This document shows, one piece after another, positions 14,615 through 22,249 of a stretch of DNA of 23,505 bases. The notes beneath the pieces were generated by a model. The model was not told where the DNA came from. It made no database searches and worked only from the letters and a program-made list of their open reading frames with translations. The stretch's first letter is position 1. Each line of letters starts with the position of its first letter. Made by a program: the position numbers and the translations under genes. Source of the DNA: an uncultured Collinsella sp. (GTDB taxonomy: Bacteria > Actinomycetota > Coriobacteriia > Coriobacteriales > Coriobacteriaceae); NCBI GenBank assembly GCA_902490095.1, contig CABUCQ010000021.1:1-23505 (forward strand), read 5' to 3'.

Positions 14615-15577
14615 TCACGATTTTCTCAAGATGTTCGTAATCCAGAGCAAAAGCGCGGTCTGAGAATCGGCCGAACCCTTGAGCGCGAGCTCCACATCGA
14701 CCGCACCCTCGAGCGCTGCGACGAGCTCTGCCATCGAAAAGCGACGTGCCCAGGTCAGGTGATTCTTGACCTGCCAGGACTGGAGCTTGAGCGTTGCGGC
14801 CAGCTCACGACCCTGTCCGCGCGCATCGAGCGCCTTGGCGACGATAAGCTCGCGGATGCGGCCGCACAGCAATGTGTACGTCCACACGTAGCTCTTGGCG
14901 GGCAGTAGATTGAAGAGCTCGAGCGAGCGGCGCATGTCACGGGCCGAGACCGCATTGAGAAAGTCCCAGGGTTGGACCTCTGCCGTACGTACAATCCAGC
15001 GCTCAACGTCGGCAAGCTCAATCTGGGGCGCCTCGACCATCTGGGCAAGCTTAGCCAAGTCGTTATCGAGCATGCGGGTGTTCTCGCCCGAGCGCGAAAC
15101 GAGCTCTTCGGCGGCCGCCGTCGAGATCGACTTGCCGTGCTGCGTCGCCATCTGCTGCACGCGGCGCGGTAGCTCCCAGCGCTTGGTACCGGAGCAATCG
15201 ATCACCGCCTTCTTGTCGATCTTGGCGATCGCCTTATACAGGCGCGTGTTCTTGGCAAGCGAGTCGGCGATGATGAGACAAACCGTCGTGGGGCTGGGAC
15301 TCGCCAGATAGTCGACAAGCGGCTCGGAGATCGCTTTGGCGAGTTTTGAGCAGCCGTCAAGGATTACCAGGCGAAACTCGCTGCCCATGGGAAAGGTGTT
15401 GAGCGATCCGATAATCGACTCGATATCGGGGTCTTTGGTCATATCGCGCTCGTCGAGGTTGAACTCGACCATACCCGACTTTTCCAGACGCGCTTTCATA
15501 CGCGAGACGGCGTGATCGCGCTTGACGCCGTCGGTACCGACGATCAGATATGCCGGCAACAGACTGGTTTCGGACAT
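14615..15577 (-). CDS. holA: DNA polymerase III subunit delta
   Basis: The delta subunit of the clamp loader opens the beta sliding clamp and helps load it on primed DNA. The 320-aa product has the usual length and features: N-terminal LPAYLIVGTDGVKRDHAVSRMK, FRLVILDGCSKLAK, the KRWELPRRVQQMATQHGKSIS block, GENTRMLDNDLAKLAQM, and a C-terminal collar region with QSWQVKNHLTWARRFS. The ATG at 15577 is preceded by GGAGGGGAG; an upstream in-frame extension is not family-like. It follows comEC with a 78-nt gap containing a promoter-like sequence, the comEC-holA-rpsT order found across Gram-positives. Confidence 0.94.
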   Translation of the reverse strand: MSETSLLPAYLIVGTDGVKRDHAVSRMKARLEKSGMVEFNLDERDMTKDPDIESIIGSLNTFPMGSEFRLVILDGCSKLAKAISEPLVDYLASPSPTTVCLIIADSLAKNTRLYKAIAKIDKKAVIDCSGTKRWELPRRVQQMATQHGKSISTAAAEELVSRSGENTRMLDNDLAKLAQMVEAPQIELADVERWIVRTAEVQPWDFLNAVSARDMRRSLELFNLLPAKSYVWTYTLLCGRIRELIVAKALDARGQGRELAATLKLQSWQVKNHLTWARRFSMAELVAALEGAVDVELALKGSADSQTALLLWITNILRKS

Positions 15578-15617
15578 TGCGCTCCCCTCCCGCAGGCCTT
15601 CGTATTCGTTCCGTGCC

Positions 15618-15647
15618 ATTCTAGCCCAGGGGCCCACCACACGCCAA
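15618..15647 (-). promoter_or_regulatory. Candidate holA promoter
   Basis: The minus strand carries TTGGCG (15647-15642), an 18-nt spacer and TAGAAT (15623-15618), about 40 nt upstream of the holA start. It would let the essential holA be expressed independently of the competence genes comEA-comEC. Confidence 0.45.
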
Positions 15648-15655
15648 CGACGTCG

Positions 15656-17959
15656 TCACGGTCGCTGGCATCGCATCGCAAAGCCATTCGCAGTTGGCGT
15701 GACGGTAATGTCGCCGTGTTCGATAGTGCACGCGAACACACCGCCCGCTTCCTTAACGGCATCGATGCAGGCATCGGACGGATGGCCGTATCGATTCCCC
15801 TCGCCCGCACTCGCAAGGGAAAGCTCAGGCTTCAAGACGTCCAGCAACTCACCATCGACTGAAACCTTAGAGCCGTGATGCCCAAGTTTAAGTACATCGA
15901 TTTCCCCCACCTCCTGCACGAATTCCCGTTCTTGGTCGAGCTCGGCATCACCGGTGAGGAGCATACGCAGGCCCCTGCCTTCCTGAACATAGGAGAGCAG
16001 CAGGACAAGCGAGTCCTCATTTCCCTCGCCATCCACGGACTCGAATGGCCACATCACGCGGGCGCAAAATGAGCCGATATCGACCGTATCCCCACGGCGC
16101 ACCTGCCGATACTCAACGCCAGGTCGGTTCAATACCTCGGCAGGAGCATCCTCCAGCGCATCCGCCGCCACGGCAATCGTTCCAACCGAAAACTGTTCGA
16201 GCACGGCAGGCAGACCACCCCAGTGGTCCTCATCCCAATGCGTCACAAAGACGGCATCGATATGGTGCACGTTATTGCGAACCAACGCCGCCACCATGCG
16301 CTCGTCGAGCCCGCAGTCGACGAGTGCTACTGCGCCGCCCTGGCGGATAAGAATCGCATCGGCCTGGCCCACATCGAGCACCGTCACCGAAGGCGGAGCG
16401 AATCGATCCCAGTAGACGTACGGAATCGCAGCCAGGAGTACCAAGCATGCAAGCCCCACCGCCATAGGACGTGCACGGGGACGCGGCCACCAGACCAGCA
16501 GAACCGCCAGCAAACACGGCACTAGGTAAATCCACATGCTATCGGGCGGCAAACTCACGGATGCACCCGGCACGGCGGCAAACAGCTGCTCGAAGAACAG
16601 TGCGCAACGGGCGGCAATCATGGGCACAATGAGCGCCCAAGTCCGCAAAGGTGCCACGAGCGAAAAGGGAACCAGCACAATCGACACAGCAAGCAGTACG
16701 CTCACCACCGGACCGATGACCGCATTTGCCAGCGGAGCAATGAGCGATAACGTACCAAAGGCGGGAATGGTAATGGGAAGTGTCGCCAATTGCGAGCACA
16801 GCGTGGCGGAAAGCATGCTGGCGACGCCCGATGGCACACCCAGCTCACCCAAAGCGTAGGTCGCATAGGGGCAAAAGCACAGAATGGCTAAGACGCTGGC
16901 ACATGAAAGCTGAAAGCCCATCTCGAACAGCACCGTCGGCCGCAGTAGCACAAAGATGGACATGGTTACGAAGAGTGCCGATTCGCCGTGCCGGCGACGC
17001 CCCGCGCCGTTTACGACAAGCGTCGCGAACACCATGCAGCACGCGCGCACGGCCGAAGGAGACGCGCCCGTAAAGGCAGCGTAGCCAACAAGCGTTATCG
17101 CCAATATCGCCCGCTGAACACCACGTGAGCAGCGAGTCTTTTGCAATGCGCCCTCGATTACAAACCCCACGATAGCCAAATGGCTGCCCGAGACGGCGAT
17201 AAGATGCGCCGTCCCCGTCACCGAAAACCAATCGCCCGCCGGCTGGGCGCGCAGCTCGGCCGAACGACCGCAGGCGACACCGGCTATGAGCGCACGCGCC
17301 GGGTCGGTCGCAGGCGCAATGGACGCAAGCAGCCCATTTCGCAGCCGAAGCAGCGGCCCCGGAGAGCCCTCGTCGACCGGCACAATCCGAACGGCTTGAA
17401 CCTTGCGCACCTCGCCTCGGAGCACGCGCGATCGTCCATATGCATCGTTCTCAAAACGTGAAACGCGACCGATAACATGCACGTGCGCCCCGACCTTGAG
17501 CTCGCGGTCACACGATAGGCGAACCGTTGCCAAGTTCTTACCGTCCGCGCGTGCCTCGCAGGTATAGGAATACACGTCGTCGTTTATGGATGGATCACCC
17601 TGCACGACAAACTCGAGGCTGCTTGCCGCTCGACCGTCGAGCGCCTTCGAGGCGCCTAGCGTGCCCACAGCCCACCACGCCGAGACGACCGCTCCCGCCA
17701 CGAGACCGACGGACGCGGCATACAGCCACCACTTCCAAGGGGCAAGCCACGCACAAGATTGAGCCAGCACAACGAACACCGCCGCCGCAACGGGAATGGT
17801 CCATAGCAGCCCGACCGCCGACGCCTGCTCCCTCAGCAGCGCATCAGCGGCCACGTTGAGCACCAAGGCGCAGCTCATGCACATGCCGGCACACAGGGCC
17901 ATCGTCCATGGCATCAGGGGCCGCGGAGGCATCACATGTTCGCGCTCGGTCGCACTCAT
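15656..17959 (-). CDS. comEC: ComEC/Rec2 competence membrane channel with metallo-beta-lactamase domain
   Basis: ComEC is the inner-membrane channel that moves single-stranded DNA into the cytoplasm during natural transformation. The 767-aa product has N-terminal membrane helices, a soluble OB-like DUF4131 region (about 110-200), a multi-helix Competence domain (about 215-500, with LIAVSGSHLAIVGF), and a C-terminal metallo-beta-lactamase-like domain. That last domain has VLDVGQADAILI, THWDEDHWGG (about 573-582), LLTGDAE, LGHHGS and GHP, so the metal ligands look intact and nuclease activity is plausible. The ATG at 17959 overlaps the comEA stop (ATGA), which decides the start over an upstream TTG. 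The frame is intact. Confidence 0.95.
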   Translation of the reverse strand: MSATEREHVMPPRPLMPWTMALCAGMCMSCALVLNVAADALLREQASAVGLLWTIPVAAAVFVVLAQSCAWLAPWKWWLYAASVGLVAGAVVSAWWAVGTLGASKALDGRAASSLEFVVQGDPSINDDVYSYTCEARADGKNLATVRLSCDRELKVGAHVHVIGRVSRFENDAYGRSRVLRGEVRKVQAVRIVPVDEGSPGPLLRLRNGLLASIAPATDPARALIAGVACGRSAELRAQPAGDWFSVTGTAHLIAVSGSHLAIVGFVIEGALQKTRCSRGVQRAILAITLVGYAAFTGASPSAVRACCMVFATLVVNGAGRRRHGESALFVTMSIFVLLRPTVLFEMGFQLSCASVLAILCFCPYATYALGELGVPSGVASMLSATLCSQLATLPITIPAFGTLSLIAPLANAVIGPVVSVLLAVSIVLVPFSLVAPLRTWALIVPMIAARCALFFEQLFAAVPGASVSLPPDSMWIYLVPCLLAVLLVWWPRPRARPMAVGLACLVLLAAIPYVYWDRFAPPSVTVLDVGQADAILIRQGGAVALVDCGLDERMVAALVRNNVHHIDAVFVTHWDEDHWGGLPAVLEQFSVGTIAVAADALEDAPAEVLNRPGVEYRQVRRGDTVDIGSFCARVMWPFESVDGEGNEDSLVLLLSYVQEGRGLRMLLTGDAELDQEREFVQEVGEIDVLKLGHHGSKVSVDGELLDVLKPELSLASAGEGNRYGHPSDACIDAVKEAGGVFACTIEHGDITVTPTANGFAMRCQRP

Positions 17960-18669
17960 ACGCAGATGCAATCTTTGATTTTGGCAAGCTTCTTCTCGCC
18001 GATTCCCGACACACGCATCAGATCGTCAACCGAGGCAAAAGCACCGTTCTTTGTCCGCTCATCGATAATCGACCGGGCCATGGAGGGACCGATGCCCGAA
18101 AGCGTCTGTAGCTCTGCCGAGCTTGCCGTATTAATGTTTACTAGGCCTGTTGCGCTACTCACGCCCGATGACGCGGAAGCCCCACCATCAACATCGGCTT
18201 CCGCAATGGGCGCCTGCTGCTCCCCTTCCGTTGGAACGTGGATTTTTTGTCCATCGACGACCTTGGATGCCCGATTGAGCCCCGTAACGTCTGCCTCGGG
18301 CGCCAGCCCGCCGGCGGCATCAATCGCCTGAGCCACCCGCGCGCCGTCCTTGAGACGATATACACCGGGCGACACAACGGCGCCATCGACATCGACATAG
18401 ACCTCTGCCGCGGCAGAAGCCTTAGTCGAAGAACCTTCGGATGTCTTTCCGCTCGAGGCATCACCGGATCCCGGCTCCACCAACGAGCCCGAACCGTCAG
18501 TGCGCTCAAACGACACGCCGCCGGCACCGCCGCCAAGGTTCGCCATCGCCAAGCCGCTCGACATCGCAATGACGACCAGTATCGCCATCACCACTGCCTT
18601 ATGACCGAGCAGCTTGTCCGCCAAGCGGTCCATCTTTTTGACCCGTTCGTGTTGTTCGCGCTGCGCCAT
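17956..18669 (-). CDS. comEA: ComEA DNA-binding competence protein
   Basis: ComEA is a membrane-anchored receptor that binds double-stranded DNA outside the cell and passes it to ComEC. The 237-aa product has a short basic N-terminus, one membrane anchor (about 24-44), a low-complexity Ser/Gly-rich linker (about 45-88), an SLBB domain (about 89-146, VYVDVDGAVVSPGVYRL), and a C-terminal double helix-hairpin-helix DNA-binding domain (about 176-237) with LVNINTASSAELQTL, SGIGPSMARSII and SGIGEKKLAKI. The ATG at 18669 follows GGGAGG; an in-frame extension upstream is not family-like. It overlaps comEC by 4 nt. Together the two encode the core uptake pore, but the pilus genes are not in the window. 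Confidence 0.95.
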   Translation of the reverse strand: MAQREQHERVKKMDRLADKLLGHKAVVMAILVVIAMSSGLAMANLGGGAGGVSFERTDGSGSLVEPGSGDASSGKTSEGSSTKASAAAEVYVDVDGAVVSPGVYRLKDGARVAQAIDAAGGLAPEADVTGLNRASKVVDGQKIHVPTEGEQQAPIAEADVDGGASASSGVSSATGLVNINTASSAELQTLSGIGPSMARSIIDERTKNGAFASVDDLMRVSGIGEKKLAKIKDCICV

Positions 18670-18689
18670 AGCAAAACCTCCCAACACCA

Positions 18690-18765
18690 TCGTGTCAGGA
18701 AAGGAGCCCTGTAACAGCCACGCCCCAAAACCGGTTTTAGCGGTCAAACCAAAAGCCGACCAAAA
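18690..18765 (-). promoter_or_regulatory. comEA upstream region with palindrome and TTTTGG repeats
   Basis: The 213-nt gap between comEA and thiI holds a perfect 12-bp palindrome, AAAACCGGTTTT (18727-18738). Around it, three minus-strand copies of a G(G/C)TTTTGG motif lie within about 45 nt. A weak promoter candidate on the minus strand is TTGGTC, 18 nt, TAAAAC, whose -10 runs into the palindrome. This looks like an operator or promoter for the competence operon. No regulator can be named from the sequence. Confidence 0.35.
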
Positions 18766-18839
18766 CCTTGCACAAATCCGTCCATTTATTCAGGCACACG
18801 TCAGCAAATGAACACTTAGCCACAAAATGCCCAGATAGC

Positions 18840-18872
18840 AAAAGACCGACGATGCAGACGCATCGTCGGTCT
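18840..18872 (-). terminator. Rho-independent terminator after thiI
   Basis: The minus strand has AGACCGACGATGC and GCATCGTCGGTCT, a perfect 13-bp stem around a 4-nt loop, followed by T residues (TCTTTTGC). It begins 10 nt after the thiI stop and ends the mihF-gmk-rpoZ-thiI operon ahead of comEA. Confidence 0.92.
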
Positions 18873-18882
18873 ATGCACAAAT

Positions 18883-20127
18883 TTACTCGTGATCTTGGTA
18901 AATCTCACGCGGAGCAAGCTCCGAATGTTTGCGTTTTAAGGTCTTAGGGGCCTTATACGTGTTGCTCTCAAAGTCGATGTACTCGGTCTGCTTGAGCAGG
19001 CGCTCGATCATCTCCTCGTGATCGAACAACTCCCAGGCCTCATTCACGGCATCGAGTTTAGCGTGCGTCTCGGGACGGCGCGGCATAAACAGCGTGCAGC
19101 AGTCGGGAGCGGCCTCAGTGGAGATATCGAACGTACCGATCTCCTCGGCGCGCGCGATGATCTCCTGCTTGTCCGAACCGATGAGAGGGCGGAACACGGG
19201 GATCTTCACGGCCTCGTTGACGGCCATGATATTCTCAAGCGTTTGGGAGGCAACCTGCCCAAGCGATTCGCCCGTAACGATGGCCTTGGCACCCTCGATG
19301 TGCGCAATGCGCTCAGCAACCGAATACATAATGCGGCGATACATGATCACGCGCAGGTTGCTGGGACAGGTGACCGAAATCTCACGCTGGCAGTCGCCAA
19401 ACGGCACTACGTACAGTCGGCCGATCTGGACACCCGGCTCAAGCGCACGGATGATGTCCTGCACCAAATACTCGCTCGTATCGGGCGTCTGCGGACGACC
19501 GGAGAAATGTACCGGCACGCACACCGCGCCGCGACGCGCGAGCATCCAGGTCGCCACCGGAGAATCGATACCCGAAGAAAGCAGCGTCACGACCTTGCCG
19601 GCAGACCCCACCGGAAGACCACCCACGCCGCGCTCAGAGCGCGCATACACATAGACGCTACCCTGGACCACCAGCACGTGCACCATAGCGTCAGGATCGT
19701 GCATCTGGACCTTTTTATCGGGGAAGGCCTCACACAGCACCTCACCCACCTGACGATTGATGTCAATCGAGGTGAGCTCATAGTCGGTATTGGAGCGCTT
19801 GGCGTGCACCTTAAACGAATCGAAGGGACCATACTCGCGCAGCGCCTTGACGGCGGCGGCACAGTACTCCTGTGGGTCGCGGTTAGTGTGATACGCCAAA
19901 GACACACGAGCAACGCCGGGAACGGTGCGAATGACACGCGCCGCCTCATCGGCCTGATGCTCGTTAAAGGTCACGAGGATATAACCGGAAATTCGAGACA
20001 CGGCATTCACGGAAAAGGCGGCCAAGGCCGCCTTAATGTTATCCATGAGGATATGCTCAAAATGTGCGCGGTTCTTACCCTTCAGTCCAACCTCGTGATA
20101 GTGGACCAGGCAGACGCGAGCCGCCAT
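18883..20127 (-). CDS. thiI: tRNA 4-thiouridine sulfurtransferase ThiI
   Basis: ThiI adenylates and thiolates U8 of tRNA to s4U and can also supply sulfur for thiamine thiazole. The 414-aa product has a ferredoxin-like/THUMP N-terminus (about 1-165), the family block LPVGSAGKVV (171-180), the PP-loop ATPase site (184-189), FGDCQREI, and DCCTLFMP carrying the cysteine equivalent to the catalytic one. It lacks the C-terminal rhodanese domain, as is normal outside Enterobacteria. The PP-loop reads SSGIDS where SGGxDS is expected. The ATG at 20127 directly abuts the rpoZ stop (TAA then ATG), with only a weak upstream ribosome binding site, so coupling to rpoZ is likely. No partner cysteine desulfurase is in the window. 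Confidence 0.95.
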   Translation of the reverse strand: MAARVCLVHYHEVGLKGKNRAHFEHILMDNIKAALAAFSVNAVSRISGYILVTFNEHQADEAARVIRTVPGVARVSLAYHTNRDPQEYCAAAVKALREYGPFDSFKVHAKRSNTDYELTSIDINRQVGEVLCEAFPDKKVQMHDPDAMVHVLVVQGSVYVYARSERGVGGLPVGSAGKVVTLLSSGIDSPVATWMLARRGAVCVPVHFSGRPQTPDTSEYLVQDIIRALEPGVQIGRLYVVPFGDCQREISVTCPSNLRVIMYRRIMYSVAERIAHIEGAKAIVTGESLGQVASQTLENIMAVNEAVKIPVFRPLIGSDKQEIIARAEEIGTFDISTEAAPDCCTLFMPRRPETHAKLDAVNEAWELFDHEEMIERLLKQTEYIDFESNTYKAPKTLKRKHSELAPREIYQDHE

Positions 20128-20409
20128 TTAGGCTTCAGCAACCTTGTGGCCGAGCGCCTTCTCGTAACGGGCCTCGTCGTAAGAGATGTCGCCGTCGACA
20201 ATCTCGTCCATAGCCATCGAGATGGTATCGGCACCGGAAAGCCCGATGGTGATGTCATCGACATCCTGGACGGCAAGCACGCGGTTGTGCTGGCCACGCA
20301 GCATGCTATTGATGTCGCAGGCGCGCTTGGAGGCAAGCGAAGCGAGCAGGAAGCGGTTGTGATCGGTCTTCTCCAGAAGATCGTCAATGCAAGGCTTTAC
20401 AACGGACAC
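20128..20409 (-). CDS. rpoZ: DNA-directed RNA polymerase subunit omega
   Basis: Omega helps fold and assemble the beta' subunit of RNA polymerase. The 93-aa product shows the family features: the N-terminal IDDLLEKTDHNRFLLASLASKRACDIN, the region that contacts beta', and a C-terminal ISYDEARYEKALGHKV. The start is a GTG at 20409, 5 nt after the gmk stop; AAAGGA lies about 10 nt upstream. gmk-rpoZ is one of the most conserved bacterial gene pairs and supports the assignment. Confidence 0.93.
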   Translation of the reverse strand: MSVVKPCIDDLLEKTDHNRFLLASLASKRACDINSMLRGQHNRVLAVQDVDDITIGLSGADTISMAMDEIVDGDISYDEARYEKALGHKVAEA

Positions 20410-20414
20410 GGACC

Positions 20415-20984
20415 TCAGATCCTTTCATGCATATCGAGAACGCGAACGAGCTCATCGGTCGCGCGGTCGAGATCGTCATTTACCACGACGTCGTCGTAGC
20501 GGTCGGCAAGGGCAAGCTCATCGGCGGCGTTTGCCATACGCAGCTCAATCGTCTCGGGCGTCTCGGTACCGCGACCGACTAGACGCTCGCGGAGCACCTC
20601 AAGCGAAGGCGGCTTGATAAAGATCAGCACGGCCTCGGGGAAACGCTCCTTCACCTGCAGGGCGCCCTGGACATCGATCTCCAAAATCAGAGAAGCGCCC
20701 GAGGCGAGCTTGGATGTGACCTCGCTCACCAACGTGCCGTAGCAGTTACCGTGGACCTCGGCCCACTCAACAAACTCGCCGTTTGCCACGCGGCGGTCGA
20801 ACTCCTCGCGCGTCAGAAAAAAGTAGTTAACGCCGTCGACCTCACCTTTGCGTGGTGCTCGCGTGGTAGCCGAAACCGTCAGGCCCAGGTTCGAGCGGCG
20901 CTCGCGCACACGAGTGACGAGCGTACCCTTGCCTGCGCCTGACGGTCCAGAAATCACAAAGAGCTTGGAATCCTGAGCGCTCAC
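20415..20984 (-). CDS. gmk: Guanylate kinase
   Basis: Guanylate kinase transfers phosphate from ATP to GMP, making GDP for GTP and (p)ppGpp synthesis. The 189-aa product has P-loop GPSGAGKGT (13-21), the GMP-binding block TVSATTRAPRKGEVDGVNYFF, the EWAEVHGNCYGT motif, and LILEIDVQGALQVK. The start is a GTG at 20984 that directly follows the mihF stop (TAA then GTG); no clear ribosome binding site is present, which suggests translational coupling. Confidence 0.97.
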   Translation of the reverse strand: MSAQDSKLFVISGPSGAGKGTLVTRVRERRSNLGLTVSATTRAPRKGEVDGVNYFFLTREEFDRRVANGEFVEWAEVHGNCYGTLVSEVTSKLASGASLILEIDVQGALQVKERFPEAVLIFIKPPSLEVLRERLVGRGTETPETIELRMANAADELALADRYDDVVVNDDLDRATDELVRVLDMHERI

Positions 20985-21293
20985 TTATTTGGTCAGCTGC
21001 TCGAGGAGCTGCTCGCGCTGACGGACGCCGAGGCCCTGGACGCGACGGGTAGCGGAGATACCGAGCTCCTCCATGATCTTGGCGGCCTTGGCCTTGCCAT
21101 AACCAGGAAGAGACTCGATGAGGGTGGAAACCTTCATGCGGGAAGCGATGGGGTCATCGGAGTTGAGCACGGACTCGAGGGACTTCTCGCCCTTCTTGAT
21201 CTGCTCGCGAAGCTCAGCGCGGGCGTGACGTGCGGCAGCAGCCTTCTCAAGAGCCTGCTTGCGCTGCTCGTCGGTAAGCTGAGGGAGTGCCAT
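20985..21293 (-). CDS. mihF: Actinobacterial integration host factor (mIHF)
   Basis: mIHF is a small basic nucleoid-associated protein, unrelated to the HU/IHF fold, that binds DNA through a helix-two turns-helix motif. The 102-aa product starts MALPQLTDEQRKQALEKAAAAR and has a charged N-terminal helix (about 8-45). The helix-two turns-helix region is STLIESLPGYGKAKAAKIMEELGI, followed by TRRVQGLGVRQREQLLEQL. The ATG at 21293 follows GGAGG at good spacing. The pyrF-mihF-gmk-rpoZ order is typical of Actinobacteria and is the strongest taxonomic marker in the window. It leads the operon downstream of a promoter and a leader hairpin. Confidence 0.95.
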   Translation of the reverse strand: MALPQLTDEQRKQALEKAAAARHARAELREQIKKGEKSLESVLNSDDPIASRMKVSTLIESLPGYGKAKAAKIMEELGISATRRVQGLGVRQREQLLEQLTK

Positions 21294-21334
21294 TCGTACC
21301 TCCAAATAGTTGGGTTATATCTGATTCAATAATT

Positions 21335-21366
21335 GGCATTTTAGCACGTAGAACGTACAAAATGCC
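21335..21366 (-). promoter_or_regulatory. Strong inverted repeat in the mihF leader, overlapping a second -10 element
   Basis: GGCATTTT and AAAATGCC enclose further pairing (GTACGT with ACGTGC) to give a 14-bp stem with one bulged base, one G-U pair and a 3-nt loop. It lies 42 nt upstream of mihF and downstream of the TTGCAC/TAACCT promoter. TGCTAAAAT (21346-21338), an extended -10 element, lies within its 3' arm, so the dyad may be an operator for a second promoter or a leader RNA hairpin. There is no T tract after it. Confidence 0.5.
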
Positions 21367-21381
21367 TAATCGCGGCTCCAT

Positions 21382-21410
21382 AGGTTAGACGATACCCGCA
21401 AAAAGTGCAA
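21382..21410 (-). promoter_or_regulatory. Candidate promoter of mihF-gmk-rpoZ-thiI
   Basis: The minus strand has TTGCAC (21410-21405), a 17-nt spacer and TAACCT (21387-21382), the best-spaced promoter in this gap. It lies about 90 nt upstream of the mihF ATG. On the opposite strand, TATACT (21411-21416) abuts its -35, so a divergent start towards the right is also possible. Confidence 0.5.
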
Positions 21411-21429
21411 TATACTGCGCCCAAAGTTA

Positions 21430-21487
21430 AGCCCCTGACCTGCGATTCCACACAAAGGATGGGAAAGTTTACGCAGGCACAGGGGCT
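21430..21487. other. Compact inverted structure between pyrF and mihF (possible structured RNA)
   Basis: AGCCCCTG (21430-21437) pairs with CAGGGGCT (21480-21487), and after a small asymmetric internal loop CCTGCG (21439-21444) pairs with CGCAGG (21472-21477). That gives 14 GC-rich pairs closing a 27-nt apical loop rich in A and G. Neither strand has a proper T tract after it, and the loop is large for a terminator. On the plus strand TATACT at 21411-21416 stands at the right place to start a small RNA of roughly 70-80 nt. On the minus strand it would be the 3' tail of the pyr operon. Strand and role are unresolved. Confidence 0.45.
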
Positions 21488-21532
21488 ATTTTGTGCTAAT
21501 GAGACCCAAAAGTGGTGACTTAGGGGAATCTT

Positions 21533-22249
21533 TTACGCGACGTTTTCGACCAGCTCGGCGACGATGGCGTCAAAGGCGGCAACCGGATCGTCGGCACCGG
21601 TGATGGGACGGCCCACCACAATGTGGCTTGCGCCACACTCGATAGCCTGGGAAGGCGTCGCCACGCGGGACTGGTCACCAAGCGCGGCACCCACCGGACG
21701 CACACCCGGAGTCACGATCAGGGCATCAGGGCCCAGCAGCTCACGCATGTCGTGAGCCTCCATCGGCGAGCACACGATGCCATCGATGCCGTTGGCCTGA
21801 GCGAGCTTTGCCAGGCGGGCGGCCTCCTCGGCCACGGGCGACTCGACGCCGATCTCGCTCAAGGCATCCTGATTCATGCTCGTGAGCACGGTGATGGCGA
21901 CGAGCTTGGCGCGGTCCTCACGCGCCTCCTCGGCACCCTCGCGGCAGGCAGCGAGCATAGCACCCGAGCCCAGGCCGTGGACCGAAAGCAGGTCGGCACC
22001 GGCAAGCGAGGCCGAGCGGGCAGCGCCGCGCACCTGATGCGGAATGTCATGGAACTTAAGGTCGAGGAAGACCTTAAAGCCAAGGTCCTTAAAGGTCTTG
22101 ACGATCTGGGGACCCTCAGCGTAATAGAGCGTCATGCCAACCTTGAGCCAGGCGGCATGGCCCGAAAGCTCGTGGGCGAGCTCGAGCGCGCGCTCACGGT
22201 CGCAGTCGAGGGCGACGATAACACGGTCGCGGGCATCATTCTCTAGCAT
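21533..22249 (-). CDS. pyrF: Orotidine 5'-phosphate decarboxylase
   Basis: PyrF decarboxylates OMP to UMP, the last step of de novo UMP synthesis. The 238-aa product has the group I signature DLKFHDIPHQV with catalytic Asp63, Lys65 and Asp68, plus VALDCD at the N-terminus, ITVLTSM, VCSPMEA, VTPGVRP and HIVVGRPITGADDP phosphate-binding loops. The ATG at 22249 overlaps the end of pyrD by 7 nt, implying coupled translation. The final gene of the pyr operon; mihF follows after 239 nt. Confidence 0.97.
   Translation of the reverse strand: MLENDARDRVIVALDCDRERALELAHELSGHAAWLKVGMTLYYAEGPQIVKTFKDLGFKVFLDLKFHDIPHQVRGAARSASLAGADLLSVHGLGSGAMLAACREGAEEAREDRAKLVAITVLTSMNQDALSEIGVESPVAEEAARLAKLAQANGIDGIVCSPMEAHDMRELLGPDALIVTPGVRPVGAALGDQSRVATPSQAIECGASHIVVGRPITGADDPVAAFDAIVAELVENVA

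Noticed and set aside
21430..21487. Simple Rho-independent terminator for pyrF
   Set aside because: The apical loop is 27 nt, the stem has an asymmetric internal loop, and no T tract follows on the minus strand. It is kept as an unexplained structure instead.
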